Source: UMGS172 sp045592985 (GTDB lineage: Bacteria; Bacillota; Clostridia; Oscillospirales; Acutalibacteraceae). Taken from it: 45,941 nt of DNA. The notes below the pieces were generated by a model. That model did not search any database. It worked only from the letters and a program-made list of their open reading frames with translations, and was not told where the DNA came from. Position 1 is the first letter of the stretch; the number at the start of each line of letters is the position of its first letter. Position numbers and translations under genes: made by a program. Positions 30,529 through 38,565 of this stretch are shown piece by piece. The stretch lies in NCBI GenBank assembly GCA_045592985.1, contig JAZNVU010000054.1, positions 1 through 45,941 of the forward strand, given 5' to 3'.

Positions 30529-31890
30529 CTATTCAACAATATCGGTGATATCATTAACACGAAGTCCTGTTGTAAGAATAACGACCTTATCGCCAGAAAG
30601 AATCATGTCATTACCGGAGGGGATAATAGGACGTCTGTTTCTTGTTATGCCGGCGACAAGGGTGTTTTTCTTGAGTTTAAGTTCTTTAAGAGGGATGCCA
30701 ATGATTTCGCAATCTTTATCAATAATAAATTCAAGCGCTTCGGCTTTTTCATCCATTATTTTATACAAAGTCTCAACCTTGCTACCGATAGTGCTTTCAA
30801 GCGCACGTGCGTAACTTACAAGTCGGTCGGAAATAGTCTTTCTGGGTGATACAAAACAGTCAATACCCATTGCTTCGGCGGTTGCTTTGAATTCGTCGCG
30901 ATTGATTTTGGTAATAACATGTGGGACATTCTGCGTTTTGGCAAAGAATGATAACAGAATATTCTCCTCATCTAGTCCTGTTAACGTTACAATTGCATCA
31001 ACCGAATGAAGTCCTTCTTCGAGCAAAATTTCCTGTTGTGCACCGTCTCCATTGATAATTACCGCCTTAGGCAGTGACTTGCAGAACTCATTACAGCGTT
31101 CGCGGTCTTTGTCTATGATTTTGACCGAACTTCCTGCTGCAATCAGCATTTTGGCAAGATAGAAGGCGGTACGGCTGGCACCCAGTATCATGACGTTTCG
31201 CGCTTTCTTTTGTACAAGGTCTATCATTTTAAGAAACTTCAATATTTCTTGAGTTTCTGCGGTTACACTTATTCTGTCACCGCTTTGCAAAACAAAATTG
31301 CCATCGGGAATGTAAACGTTACCGTCACGCTCAACAGCGCACACAAGCATGTTTACCTGATATTTTTTTCTAAATTCAATGAGTGATAAACCGTGCAGTT
31401 TAGAGTCGGGCTTTAAAATAAACTCAACCATTTCGAGGCTTCTGCCTGAGAAGGTGTCAATTTTTGCGGCGGCTGGTAACTTTAACATGTTGTAAAGTTC
31501 CTTGGCAACCATAGCCTCGGGATTAATAGCAAGTGAAAGATTTAACTGGTTTTGCAAAAAGGCACGGTTGCTTTCATTGTTGTATTCAGGGTTTCTGATG
31601 CGTGCGATGGTGTGCTTGGCACCCATTCTCTCTGCAATGAAGCAACTAAGCATATTAAATTCATCCGAACCGGTTACTGCTACAAAAAGTTCGGCAGTGT
31701 CAACTTCTGCTTCTTTTAAAACCTCACAGTCGGTACCGCTTCCGCAAACACACATAACATCGTATATATTGGTGGTTTCGGTTAAAACCTTTTGGCTTAC
31801 ATCAACCGCAATTACATCATGTCCTTCATTCACAAGGCTAGCGAGTATTGAATTGCCTATTTTACCGCAACCTACAACAATGATTTTCAT
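30529..31890 (-). CDS. trkA: Potassium uptake regulatory protein TrkA
   Basis: 453 residues with two RCK units, each a Rossmann NAD-binding domain plus a TrkA_C domain. The first nucleotide loop is VVGCGKIGNSILASL at the N-terminus, and the second is ILGASRTAFYLAKML near residue 230. GDRISVTAE and GDKVVILTTG mark the two TrkA_C ends. It gates TrkH in response to nucleotides. GAGGCGG precedes the ATG. It is first in the trkA-trkH operon and is divergent from pnuC. Confidence 0.94.
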   Translation of the reverse strand: MKIIVVGCGKIGNSILASLVNEGHDVIAVDVSQKVLTETTNIYDVMCVCGSGTDCEVLKEAEVDTAELFVAVTGSDEFNMLSCFIAERMGAKHTIARIRNPEYNNESNRAFLQNQLNLSLAINPEAMVAKELYNMLKLPAAAKIDTFSGRSLEMVEFILKPDSKLHGLSLIEFRKKYQVNMLVCAVERDGNVYIPDGNFVLQSGDRISVTAETQEILKFLKMIDLVQKKARNVMILGASRTAFYLAKMLIAAGSSVKIIDKDRERCNEFCKSLPKAVIINGDGAQQEILLEEGLHSVDAIVTLTGLDEENILLSFFAKTQNVPHVITKINRDEFKATAEAMGIDCFVSPRKTISDRLVSYARALESTIGSKVETLYKIMDEKAEALEFIIDKDCEIIGIPLKELKLKKNTLVAGITRNRRPIIPSGNDMILSGDKVVILTTGLRVNDITDIVE

Positions 31891-31967
31891 AATCCGCCTC
31901 TTTTTTAATTAACATATTATTATATAATTATAGTACATCATAATTAAAAGGTCAATAGATGTTAAAC

Positions 31968-31996
31968 TTGACTTTTAAAAGATACTTTGTTATAAT
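31968..31996 (+). promoter_or_regulatory. Sigma-A promoter of pnuC
   Basis: TTGACT (31968-31973), a 17-nt spacer and TATAAT (31991-31996). Transcription should start near 32003, leaving a leader of about 105 nt. Confidence 0.85.
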
Positions 31997-32002
31997 TTTA
32001 AA

Positions 32003-32105
32003 AAATATAAAAACTGCCACCGGGTAGTGTGATGCAAAGCATCCGTGGATATATCGTTAGGTCTTAGTAGATATATCGTGCGGGTGTTTTTTATTTAAAG
32101 GTGAT
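32003..32105 (+). promoter_or_regulatory. Structured 5' leader of pnuC, candidate riboswitch
   Basis: The leader contains GATGC-AAA-GCATC (32031-32043) enclosed by CCAC/GTGG, then GATATATC twice (32048-32055 and 32069-32076), which can pair with each other around a 14-nt loop. CACC (32018-32021) can pair with GGTG at 32083-32086, just before a T-run, or with GGTG of the ribosome binding site (32100-32103). Such alternatives are typical of ligand-controlled leaders. NAD+-II (pnuC-motif) riboswitches are known upstream of pnuC in streptococci, but I could not match this sequence to that consensus. A repressor operator made of the two GATATATCGT repeats is the alternative. Confidence 0.5.
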
Positions 32106-32108
32106 TTT

Positions 32109-32792
32109 ATGAAAGTTAAAAATCCGTTTTTAGACTTAACAAAATTCGAAATGGTTCTATGGAGTATTTCTTCTTTTACAGTTGTTATGACATCGGTTTT
32201 ATCGGGGTCGGGGATACTCAACGCGTTGACATCCTTTGTTGGTGTAACAGCACTTATTTTTGTCGCTAAAGGTTATGTTTTCGGACAGGTACTGACAATA
32301 GTTTTTGCTGTGTTTTACGGTATTATATCGTTTTATTTTAAATACTACGGTGAACTTATAACCTACATGTTTATGTCGGCTCCAATAGCGGCTGTGACGG
32401 TTGTAGAATGGATACGACATCCGTATAAAGGGTCGAAAGAGGTTGAGATAAGCCGTCTTACTGCCAAAAGAATAGCAACCTTAATAGTTTCAACCGTTGC
32501 AGTAACCGTTGCTTTTTATTTTATTCTCGGTGCGTTGGGTAATGCCAATTTATTGTTTAGCACTCTTTCGGTTGCAACAAGCTTTGTTGCATCGTATCTT
32601 ACATATTGCCGAAGTCCTTACTATGCAATAGGGTATTCGGCAAACGACATTGTTCTTATAGTCTTGTGGATACTGGCAAGTATAGAGAATATAACATATT
32701 TGCCCATGGTAGCCTGTTTTGTGATGTTCTTAATTAACGACCTTTACGGGTTTGTTAATTGGCGAAGAATGCAAAAACGGCAGGAAGAATAA
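32109..32792 (+). CDS. pnuC: Nicotinamide riboside/NMN transporter PnuC family
   Basis: 227 residues, almost entirely membrane-embedded with about seven helices. It has the PnuC hallmarks: VAKGYVFGQVLTIVFAVFYG, YGELITYMFMSAPIA near residue 85, and a C-terminal NDIVLIVLWI plus NDLYGFVNWRRM. It brings in a vitamin precursor, usually nicotinamide riboside, for NAD synthesis by facilitated diffusion; other PnuX proteins move thiamine or riboflavin. AAAGGTG precedes the ATG. It stands alone behind its own promoter and structured leader, with a terminator after it. Confidence 0.88.
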   Translation: MKVKNPFLDLTKFEMVLWSISSFTVVMTSVLSGSGILNALTSFVGVTALIFVAKGYVFGQVLTIVFAVFYGIISFYFKYYGELITYMFMSAPIAAVTVVEWIRHPYKGSKEVEISRLTAKRIATLIVSTVAVTVAFYFILGALGNANLLFSTLSVATSFVASYLTYCRSPYYAIGYSANDIVLIVLWILASIENITYLPMVACFVMFLINDLYGFVNWRRMQKRQEE

Positions 32793-32830
32793 AAACTTCG
32801 TTCCAAAGTACGGAACGAAGTTTCTGTTTT
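32793..32830 (+). terminator. Terminator of pnuC
   Basis: AAACTTCGTTCC (32793-32804) pairs perfectly with 32812-32823, followed by CTGTTTTT. It lies at the converging end of the next minus-strand gene. Confidence 0.75.
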
Positions 32831-33846
32831 TACTGATTCATTGCGCCTGCAGCGTCATAAATGCATCGTGGTGTTGCAAATACTGCCAAAGGCCACTGTG
32901 GGTCAGGTCCAAACTTAAAGCGCTCAACGGCACAAAACTCGGGACCGTTTTTATTGCCGGTCTGAAGTACCCAATGATATCCGTTTTTATAACCGGCATA
33001 TACGGTTATGTGGTCGGCAGCGGTTTTGTTTGGCTTGTCCATATCGCGGAAAACGATTATTGAACCTATAGGAATTTCCTCATCGGGTTCAAACTTAATT
33101 CCGCCGGGTTTGTTGGTGGCTTTAAAACCTATATTATAACTCTGACCACTCTTGACCCACTTTTTGCAAGCCTGATAGAAACTGTTGGCAGTCTTGGTGT
33201 CCTCTGGAAATTCAAGAGCCGAAGTGTCAATGTTTGCAATGTTGGGAAGATAGTTAAAGTAAACATACGAAGCAAAAGATGCACATACAAGACCTTTTTT
33301 CTCAAAGAATCTGATGTCTGGCAGACCGTCGGCAGTGGTTTCAAGACCGGTGCTTCCGCCGCCAAATGTTATGTTGGAAAGCCAACCGTAACCTTTTTTA
33401 TACTTTGAAAGTATGTACTCCCACATTTTGCCGTCAGCCTTGTGTTTTTCAAGGTTGTAGCCGGTATAAACAAGCGAGTCGATAAAAACGTTATCTTCAA
33501 TATCAAAAACCGAACTGTACTGATAACCGGGGAAGAGATGGTCGGTAGAGGGCTTTTGAACGGTAGAACTTGTATTTCCTGTAGTGGGTTTGTCGGGTTT
33601 ACTGTCGTTCGAACCGGAAGACGTCGTTCCTTGACCGCTTGAAGCATCTGACGAAGTATCATCAGAACTGTTATCCTCAGAAGAGGTGACACTGTCCTCG
33701 GAAGAAGTAATTTCAGACTCGAACGCACTGTTATCGACGGTCAGTTCACCGTCATCTTTGCTTCCAATATAAATTGCCGAGCAAATCACAACAACTGCCA
33801 AAGCAAGGCAAACGGCTGCGATTAAATATATCTGTCGTTTTTTCAT
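32830..33846 (-). CDS. Membrane-anchored NlpC/P60-like cysteine hydrolase
   Basis: 338 residues. An N-terminal membrane anchor (YLIAAVCLALAVVVICSAI, about 6-24) and a Ser/Asp/Thr-rich linker (about 40-100) lead to an extracellular domain of about 235 residues. The likely catalytic Cys is in GLVCASFASYV and the His in ADHITVYAGY, a layout fitting NlpC/P60-type papain-like hydrolases that cut wall peptides; the match is by motif only. The Ser-rich linker should span the cell wall. GAGGTG precedes the ATG. It is a single gene convergent with pnuC. Confidence 0.7.
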   Translation of the reverse strand: MKKRQIYLIAAVCLALAVVVICSAIYIGSKDDGELTVDNSAFESEITSSEDSVTSSEDNSSDDTSSDASSGQGTTSSGSNDSKPDKPTTGNTSSTVQKPSTDHLFPGYQYSSVFDIEDNVFIDSLVYTGYNLEKHKADGKMWEYILSKYKKGYGWLSNITFGGGSTGLETTADGLPDIRFFEKKGLVCASFASYVYFNYLPNIANIDTSALEFPEDTKTANSFYQACKKWVKSGQSYNIGFKATNKPGGIKFEPDEEIPIGSIIVFRDMDKPNKTAADHITVYAGYKNGYHWVLQTGNKNGPEFCAVERFKFGPDPQWPLAVFATPRCIYDAAGAMNQ

Positions 33847-33957
33847 AATTCACCTCAAATTATTTATCTTTAGGTAATATACCACATAATTTGCCCAAAT
33901 TCAACAACAAATTGTTGGGAAGAAAAGTAACCTTAAATCGTGCCATAAATTACAGCA

Positions 33958-33987
33958 AAAGAGGACTGCAACGCAGTCCTCTTTTTT
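33958..33987 (-). terminator. Terminator after tRNA-Leu
   Basis: GAGGACTGC/GCAGTCCTC with a 3-nt loop. It has T-runs on the plus side and TTTTG on the minus side, directly after the tRNA CCA end. Confidence 0.8.
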
Positions 33988-34073
33988 GGTGCCGCTGACC
34001 GGACTTGAACCGGTACGGATGTTACTCCGAGGGATTTTAAGTCCCTTGTGTCTGCCTATTCCACCACAGCGGC
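33987..34073 (-). tRNA. tRNA-Leu (TAA anticodon)
   Basis: An 87-nt class II tRNA. It has acceptor GCCGCTG/CAGCGGC, a D-arm with TGGTGGAATAGGCAGACAC, the anticodon loop CTTAAAA (TAA), a long variable arm (TCGGAGTAACATCCG), a T-arm with GTTCAAGTC, discriminator A and encoded CCA. Confidence 0.95.
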
Positions 34074-34230
34074 TTATTTTGACTTTACATATTATATATT
34101 CTGAGGTTTGATTTGTCAATAATTATTTGTAAATTTAAGCAAAAACACTATATTTTGTACATTTACATAATGCACAACACAAGTGTCAAAAAATTGTTGA
34201 AATTTTTATAAAAAATATTAAAAAAAACAC

Positions 34231-34259
34231 TTGCAATATGCGGCAACTGTATATATAAT
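34231..34259 (+). promoter_or_regulatory. Sigma-A promoter of the dcw cluster
   Basis: TTGCAA (34231-34236), a 17-nt spacer and TATAAT (34254-34259), 87 bp before mraZ. The 160 bp upstream toward tRNA-Leu is AT-rich and holds nothing recognisable. Confidence 0.78.
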
Positions 34260-34269
34260 GAAGTTACGG

Positions 34270-34317
34270 TGGTGAAAAGTGGAGCCAAAAACCACTTTAG
34301 TACCATAATTGTGGTGA
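34270..34317 (+). promoter_or_regulatory. mraZ operator: Putative MraZ operator boxes
   Basis: TGGTGA (34270-34275) and TGGAGC (34280-34285) lie exactly 10 bp apart just after the -10 box, with a third TGGTGA at 34312-34317. MraZ proteins bind TGGNGN-like repeats at 10-bp spacing upstream of their own gene. AAGTGG/CCACTT (34278-34283, 34292-34297) could also form a hairpin. Confidence 0.55.
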
Positions 34318-34345
34318 AAATGACACGGAAAGGGAGGCGACCGCA

Positions 34346-34771
34346 ATGTTTTTTGGACAACATAATCACAGCATTGATAAAAAGGGTCGCGTTTTCGTGC
34401 CTGCTAAATACCGTGAGGAACTGGGTGAGACGTTTATGCTCAGCCGCAGTCCCGATGGAAAACGTTGCCTTTGCATTTATCCTATGAGCGAATGGCAGAT
34501 TATAGATGAAAAACTTAAATCACTTCCTGCAGTACAAGCAGGTAAACTTGTAAGATTTATGTATTCTGGTGCCGAGCAACTTTCTTGTGACGGTCAGGGC
34601 AGAATACTTATTCCTCAAAACCTTCGCGAGTATGCCGAACTTGACGGCGAGACTACTATAATAGGCATGTCCTCAAAGTTAGAAGTTTGGAACGCAGGTG
34701 CTTTCAAGGCGGAAGAAGCAGAAGAAACTCCCGAATCAATTGCCGAACTTGCTCAAATTTTGGGATTCTGA
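34346..34771 (+). CDS. mraZ: Transcriptional regulator MraZ
   Basis: A 141-residue protein with two AbrB-like half-domains. MFFGQHNHSIDKKGRVFVPA and the conserved LSCDGQGRILIPQNLREYA carry the paired DxxGR signatures. It forms a ring that binds repeats in the cluster's promoter and tunes division-gene expression. GGGAGG lies before the ATG. It is first of the dcw cluster, with rsmH starting 6 bp after its stop. Confidence 0.95.
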   Translation: MFFGQHNHSIDKKGRVFVPAKYREELGETFMLSRSPDGKRCLCIYPMSEWQIIDEKLKSLPAVQAGKLVRFMYSGAEQLSCDGQGRILIPQNLREYAELDGETTIIGMSSKLEVWNAGAFKAEEAEETPESIAELAQILGF

Positions 34772-34777
34772 TAAGTT

Positions 34778-35701
34778 ATGGAATTTGTGCATAAGTCGGT
34801 TCTCCTTGACGAGACCATTGAGTATTTAAACATAAAACCTGATGGCATATATGTTGACGGTACTGCAGGCGGTGCAGGTCACTCAAAAGAAATAGCCAAA
34901 AGGTTAACAAGCGGACGCTTAGTTGCTCTTGACCGTGACCCTGATGCGGTGGCAGTTGCAACCGAAAGATTAAAGGGCTTACCCGCAACGGTTGTTCGCT
35001 CCAATTACGCTGATATGACAGAGGTTCTTAACAATTTAGGAATTCAATCGGTCGACGGTGTGCTTTTAGATCTTGGGGTTTCGTCATGGCAACTAGATAA
35101 CGGAGACAGAGGATTTTCTTACCACGCTGATGCTCCGCTTGATATGAGAATGAGCCAGTCGGGTACTTCGGCGGCAGACTTGGTAAATACGCTTGATGTA
35201 CAAGCACTTACAGATATTTTAAGAGACTATGGTGAAGAAAAATTTGCTTACAGAATAGCAACAAATATTGTAAAAGAACGCGAAAAAGCACCGATTCTCA
35301 CCACGTTGCAGTTGGCTGATATAATCAGTCGTTCTGTACCTGCCGCAGTAAGACGCGACGGTCACCCTGCAAGAAAAAGTTTTCAGGCAATAAGAATTGC
35401 TGTTAATAATGAATTTGAAGCAGAAACAGAGGGCATAACAAAAGCCTTTGAACTACTTAAACCGGGCGGAAGGCTTTGCGTTATTACCTTCCATTCGTTA
35501 GAGGACCGATTGGTCAAAAATTTGTTTGGTGACTTTTGCAAAGGTTGTGAATGTCCGCCGGAAATTCCGGTTTGTGTTTGTGGTAAAAAGCCCAGAGCAA
35601 TGCTTCCTTCAAGAAAGCCTATACCACCAACCGAGCAGGAAATAATGGATAATCCGAGAAGCAGAAGTGCTAAATTAAGAGTTATAGAAAAATTACCGTA
35701 A
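34778..35701 (+). CDS. rsmH: 16S rRNA (cytosine-1402 N4) methyltransferase RsmH
   Basis: 307 residues. It methylates C1402 of 16S rRNA with SAM. Visible are HKSVLLDETIEYL at the start, the SAM loop DGTAGGAGHSKEI, LLDLGVSSWQLDNGDRGFSY, and the late RPGG-like LKPGGRLCVITFHSLEDRLVK. DNPRSRSAKLRVIEK is the standard C-terminus. It follows mraZ closely with no separate promoter. Confidence 0.96.
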   Translation: MEFVHKSVLLDETIEYLNIKPDGIYVDGTAGGAGHSKEIAKRLTSGRLVALDRDPDAVAVATERLKGLPATVVRSNYADMTEVLNNLGIQSVDGVLLDLGVSSWQLDNGDRGFSYHADAPLDMRMSQSGTSAADLVNTLDVQALTDILRDYGEEKFAYRIATNIVKEREKAPILTTLQLADIISRSVPAAVRRDGHPARKSFQAIRIAVNNEFEAETEGITKAFELLKPGGRLCVITFHSLEDRLVKNLFGDFCKGCECPPEIPVCVCGKKPRAMLPSRKPIPPTEQEIMDNPRSRSAKLRVIEKLP

Positions 35702-35722
35702 GGTATGAGGGGATATAAGGGA

Positions 35723-36184
35723 ATGGATAATTTAAAGTATTATAATGACAGTTTTGCCTATAATTACGACATCTTTGCACCCAAGGCTCCTAAAAAAGCT
35801 GAAATACTTGAATATCCTGATAAAAAGTCAAAGGCTAAGACCAAGGCAAGAGCAAAGGTTAAATTCAATGTTTCAACGGCTTTTAAGTGTGCGATTGCAG
35901 TAATGGTTCTTGCGGCTGTTTGCGGCAGTTTGTTCTTGCGCGCTGAGATATCTACCTTAGAGGCTGAAATCAACAGTATTAATAAGGAAATTGTTGCGTT
36001 AGACAGCGAAATTACCCGCATCGATGTCGAGATGGAGAGAAAAATCTCTTATGCTAACCTTGAAGAGGTGGCGGCTGAATTGGGTATGCAGAAGTGCGAA
36101 AAAAGTCAGGTTACATACATTAAAACAAACGAGACCGACACTGTTGGTCTTTCGGGCGGAGAATTGACCGCAGGATTAGAATAG
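35723..36184 (+). CDS. ftsL: FtsL-like cell division protein
   Basis: About 153 residues. A basic cytosolic N-terminal part of 50 residues (KKSKAKTKARAKVKF) precedes one transmembrane helix (about 55-75, AFKCAIAVMVLAAVCGSLFL). An extracellular heptad-rich coiled coil follows (EISTLEAEINSINKEIVALD and on), then a short tail. Topology and position between rsmH and the PBP gene identify an FtsL/DivIC-type protein, which joins DivIB at the septum; sequence in this family is poorly conserved. ATG 35723 was preferred to 35705 because AGGGG is then at normal distance. Confidence 0.78.
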   Translation: MDNLKYYNDSFAYNYDIFAPKAPKKAEILEYPDKKSKAKTKARAKVKFNVSTAFKCAIAVMVLAAVCGSLFLRAEISTLEAEINSINKEIVALDSEITRIDVEMERKISYANLEEVAAELGMQKCEKSQVTYIKTNETDTVGLSGGELTAGLE

Positions 36185-36230
36185 AAATGGAATATAAAAA
36201 ATATATATTGTAGAACAGATGAATTATCGG

Positions 36231-36276
36231 CGAGAGTTGGACGTTTTTGTCCGGCTCTCGTTGAGGCGTTTATAAT
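36231..36276 (+). promoter_or_regulatory. Stem-loop and possible promoter before the PBP gene
   Basis: A 12-bp stem (36231-36242 with 36249-36260, two G-T pairs) is followed by TTGAGG, not a T-run, so it is not a classic terminator. TATAAT at 36271-36276 could be a -10 box but lacks a good -35. The 125-bp gap is the longest inside the first half of the cluster. Confidence 0.4.
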
Positions 36277-36309
36277 ACAGTGAAAATTTGAGTAAGGAGT
36301 TGACTTGTT

Positions 36310-38550
36310 TTGATAAAAGGACCGAACAAAAGTATGATAGTACGAATTTTTGCGGTTTGGATTGTCATGCTTTGTGTTACTTTGGGACTTGTCGGCGGAC
36401 GACTAGTGTACCTTATGGTGATAAAGAGTGATTTTTACAGTCAAAAAGCCGCAGAACAACAACTTTACGATACCGAACTTGCCGCGTCTCGAGGTGATAT
36501 TTTCGACTGTAATGGTGAACTTCTTGCAACAAGTGCGCAGGTTTGGACGGTTTACATAACGCCAAATAGTTTTAAGAATATAACTGACGAAGACAAACTT
36601 AATGCTGTCAAAACTGATATTGCAACAAATCTTTCATCGATTTTAGGTCTTGATTATCAAACTGTGCTTGATTACACCAACAAAAAGACAAGTTACGTTA
36701 AAGTTAAGACAAATGTTGAAAAGCCTGAGGCTGATAGAGTGCGTCAGTATATAGCCGATAGTCAGTATAAAGTCGGTGGATACATTGGACTTGATGAGGG
36801 TAGTAAACGTTATTATCCTCAAAACACTTTGGCTTCGGTTACTTTAGGTTTTGTCGGTTCTGACAATCAAGGCCTTTCGGGACTCGAAAAGCAGTACGAT
36901 ACCGAACTTACAGGTATTCCTGGTAGAGTCGTAGCAGCAAAAGATGCAACCGGCAACGATATGCCGATGAGTTATGAACTCGAAATTGACGCAACGCCGG
37001 GTAATTCACTTGTTACAACGCTTGATTCTTATGTTCAACACGTTTGTGAAAAATATCTTAATCAGGCTATAATTGACAACAAAGTCACTGAGCGTGGTGC
37101 TGTTATTTGCATGAACGTCAACACAGGCGGAATTCTTGCTATGGCTGTAAAGGGTGACTTTGACCCAAATTCGCCCTTTACTCTGTCAGCAACCGACCAA
37201 GAGATGGTTGATGCATTAGAGGGTGACGAAAAAACTGCTAAACTTTTGGAACTACGTAACGCTCAATGGAGAAACAAAATTGTTTCTGATACCTATGAAC
37301 CGGGTTCAGTGTTCAAAGTTGTGACAGCTGCAATGGCACTTGAAGAGGGAATAACCGGACAGAATAGCCATTATCACTGCAACGGATATATCGTTGTTGC
37401 AGGTCAAAGATATCATTGTCACAAGCGTCAAGGACATGGAAGTGAAAGCCTTGTTAATGCAATGCAAAACTCCTGCAACCCTGTATTTATAACATTTGGA
37501 CAGCAGTTGGGCGCAAATGTCTTTTCAAAGTATTTTGAGGCTTTTGGACTTACTGAAAAAACCGGTATTGATATTCCCGGTGAAGCAAGTCCTGTATTCC
37601 ACTCGGTAAACAATATGGGTATTACCGAACTTGCATCTTCGTCGTTCGGTCAGACCTTTAACGTATCTCCGATTCAAATGATTACAGCAATTTCGGCTGC
37701 TGTAAACGGTGGTTATCTTGTTACACCTCATCTCGTAAACGAAATTGTTGACGCCAATGGCAATACAGTAAAATCTTTTGAAAACACTGTTAAAAGACAG
37801 GTTATTTCAAATACTACAAGTAAAATGCTTTGCACTCTTATGGAGGCAGTAGTTGATGGTGGCGGCGGTAAAAATGCTTATGTTTCAGGCTATAGAATAG
37901 GCGGTAAGACCGGTACTTCTCAGAAGGTATCAAAAATTCTTGCCACTGGCGAAACCGACCTTTATGTAGCGTCTTTCTGTGGTGTTGCGCCGATAAATGA
38001 CCCCGAAATCGCTTTGCTGGTAATACTTGATGAACCGCACGGTGATGCTTATTACGGCGGTACAATAGCGGCTCCTGTAGGCGGTCAGATATTGGCTGAA
38101 ATATTACCTTATCTTGGTGTTGAACCTCAGTACACCGATGAGGAACTTGCGTCTATGGCAATAAAAATACCGTCGGTAATAGGACAGAAGATTGATGCAG
38201 CAAAAACGGTTATAAAGAATCAAAAGTTGAATTATAAAGTAATCGGTAGCGGAGACACGGTTCTTAAACAGTTCCCGTCTTCGACAGAATCAATATACAG
38301 CGACGGCATAATAATGCTATATACCGAAGAAATAGAAAAGGCTACTGCCGAAGTACCTGATTTTAGGGGACTTACGGTCAGTGGAGTCAATGAACTTGCC
38401 GCGCAAAGTAACATAAACGTTAAGTTCTCAGGCGGAACGCTTAGCGGTGCAGGGGTACTGTCTTACAAGCAGAGCATTCCTAACGGTAGAACTGTTGAGG
38501 CAGGTACAATAGTAACGGTATACTTCAGGTCGCCTGAAACTGCTGAATAA
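36310..38550 (+). CDS. ftsI: Class B penicillin-binding protein with two PASTA domains (FtsI/SpoVD type)
   Basis: 746 residues; a septal transpeptidase that cross-links peptidoglycan. A TM helix (about 10-33) precedes the PBP dimerisation domain (ELAASRGDIFDCNGELLATS) and a transpeptidase domain with SxxK in YEPGSVFKVV (about 340), SCN in MQNSCNPVF and KTG in IGGKTGTSQK. Two PASTA domains close the protein (about 618-675 and 682-744). It could serve vegetative division (PbpB) or sporulation (SpoVD); it is the only such gene here. The start is TTG 36310, behind AAGGAG. Confidence 0.93.
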   Translation: MIKGPNKSMIVRIFAVWIVMLCVTLGLVGGRLVYLMVIKSDFYSQKAAEQQLYDTELAASRGDIFDCNGELLATSAQVWTVYITPNSFKNITDEDKLNAVKTDIATNLSSILGLDYQTVLDYTNKKTSYVKVKTNVEKPEADRVRQYIADSQYKVGGYIGLDEGSKRYYPQNTLASVTLGFVGSDNQGLSGLEKQYDTELTGIPGRVVAAKDATGNDMPMSYELEIDATPGNSLVTTLDSYVQHVCEKYLNQAIIDNKVTERGAVICMNVNTGGILAMAVKGDFDPNSPFTLSATDQEMVDALEGDEKTAKLLELRNAQWRNKIVSDTYEPGSVFKVVTAAMALEEGITGQNSHYHCNGYIVVAGQRYHCHKRQGHGSESLVNAMQNSCNPVFITFGQQLGANVFSKYFEAFGLTEKTGIDIPGEASPVFHSVNNMGITELASSSFGQTFNVSPIQMITAISAAVNGGYLVTPHLVNEIVDANGNTVKSFENTVKRQVISNTTSKMLCTLMEAVVDGGGGKNAYVSGYRIGGKTGTSQKVSKILATGETDLYVASFCGVAPINDPEIALLVILDEPHGDAYYGGTIAAPVGGQILAEILPYLGVEPQYTDEELASMAIKIPSVIGQKIDAAKTVIKNQKLNYKVIGSGDTVLKQFPSSTESIYSDGIIMLYTEEIEKATAEVPDFRGLTVSGVNELAAQSNINVKFSGGTLSGAGVLSYKQSIPNGRTVEAGTIVTVYFRSPETAE

Positions 38551-38565
38551 TATAAGGAGAAACAA

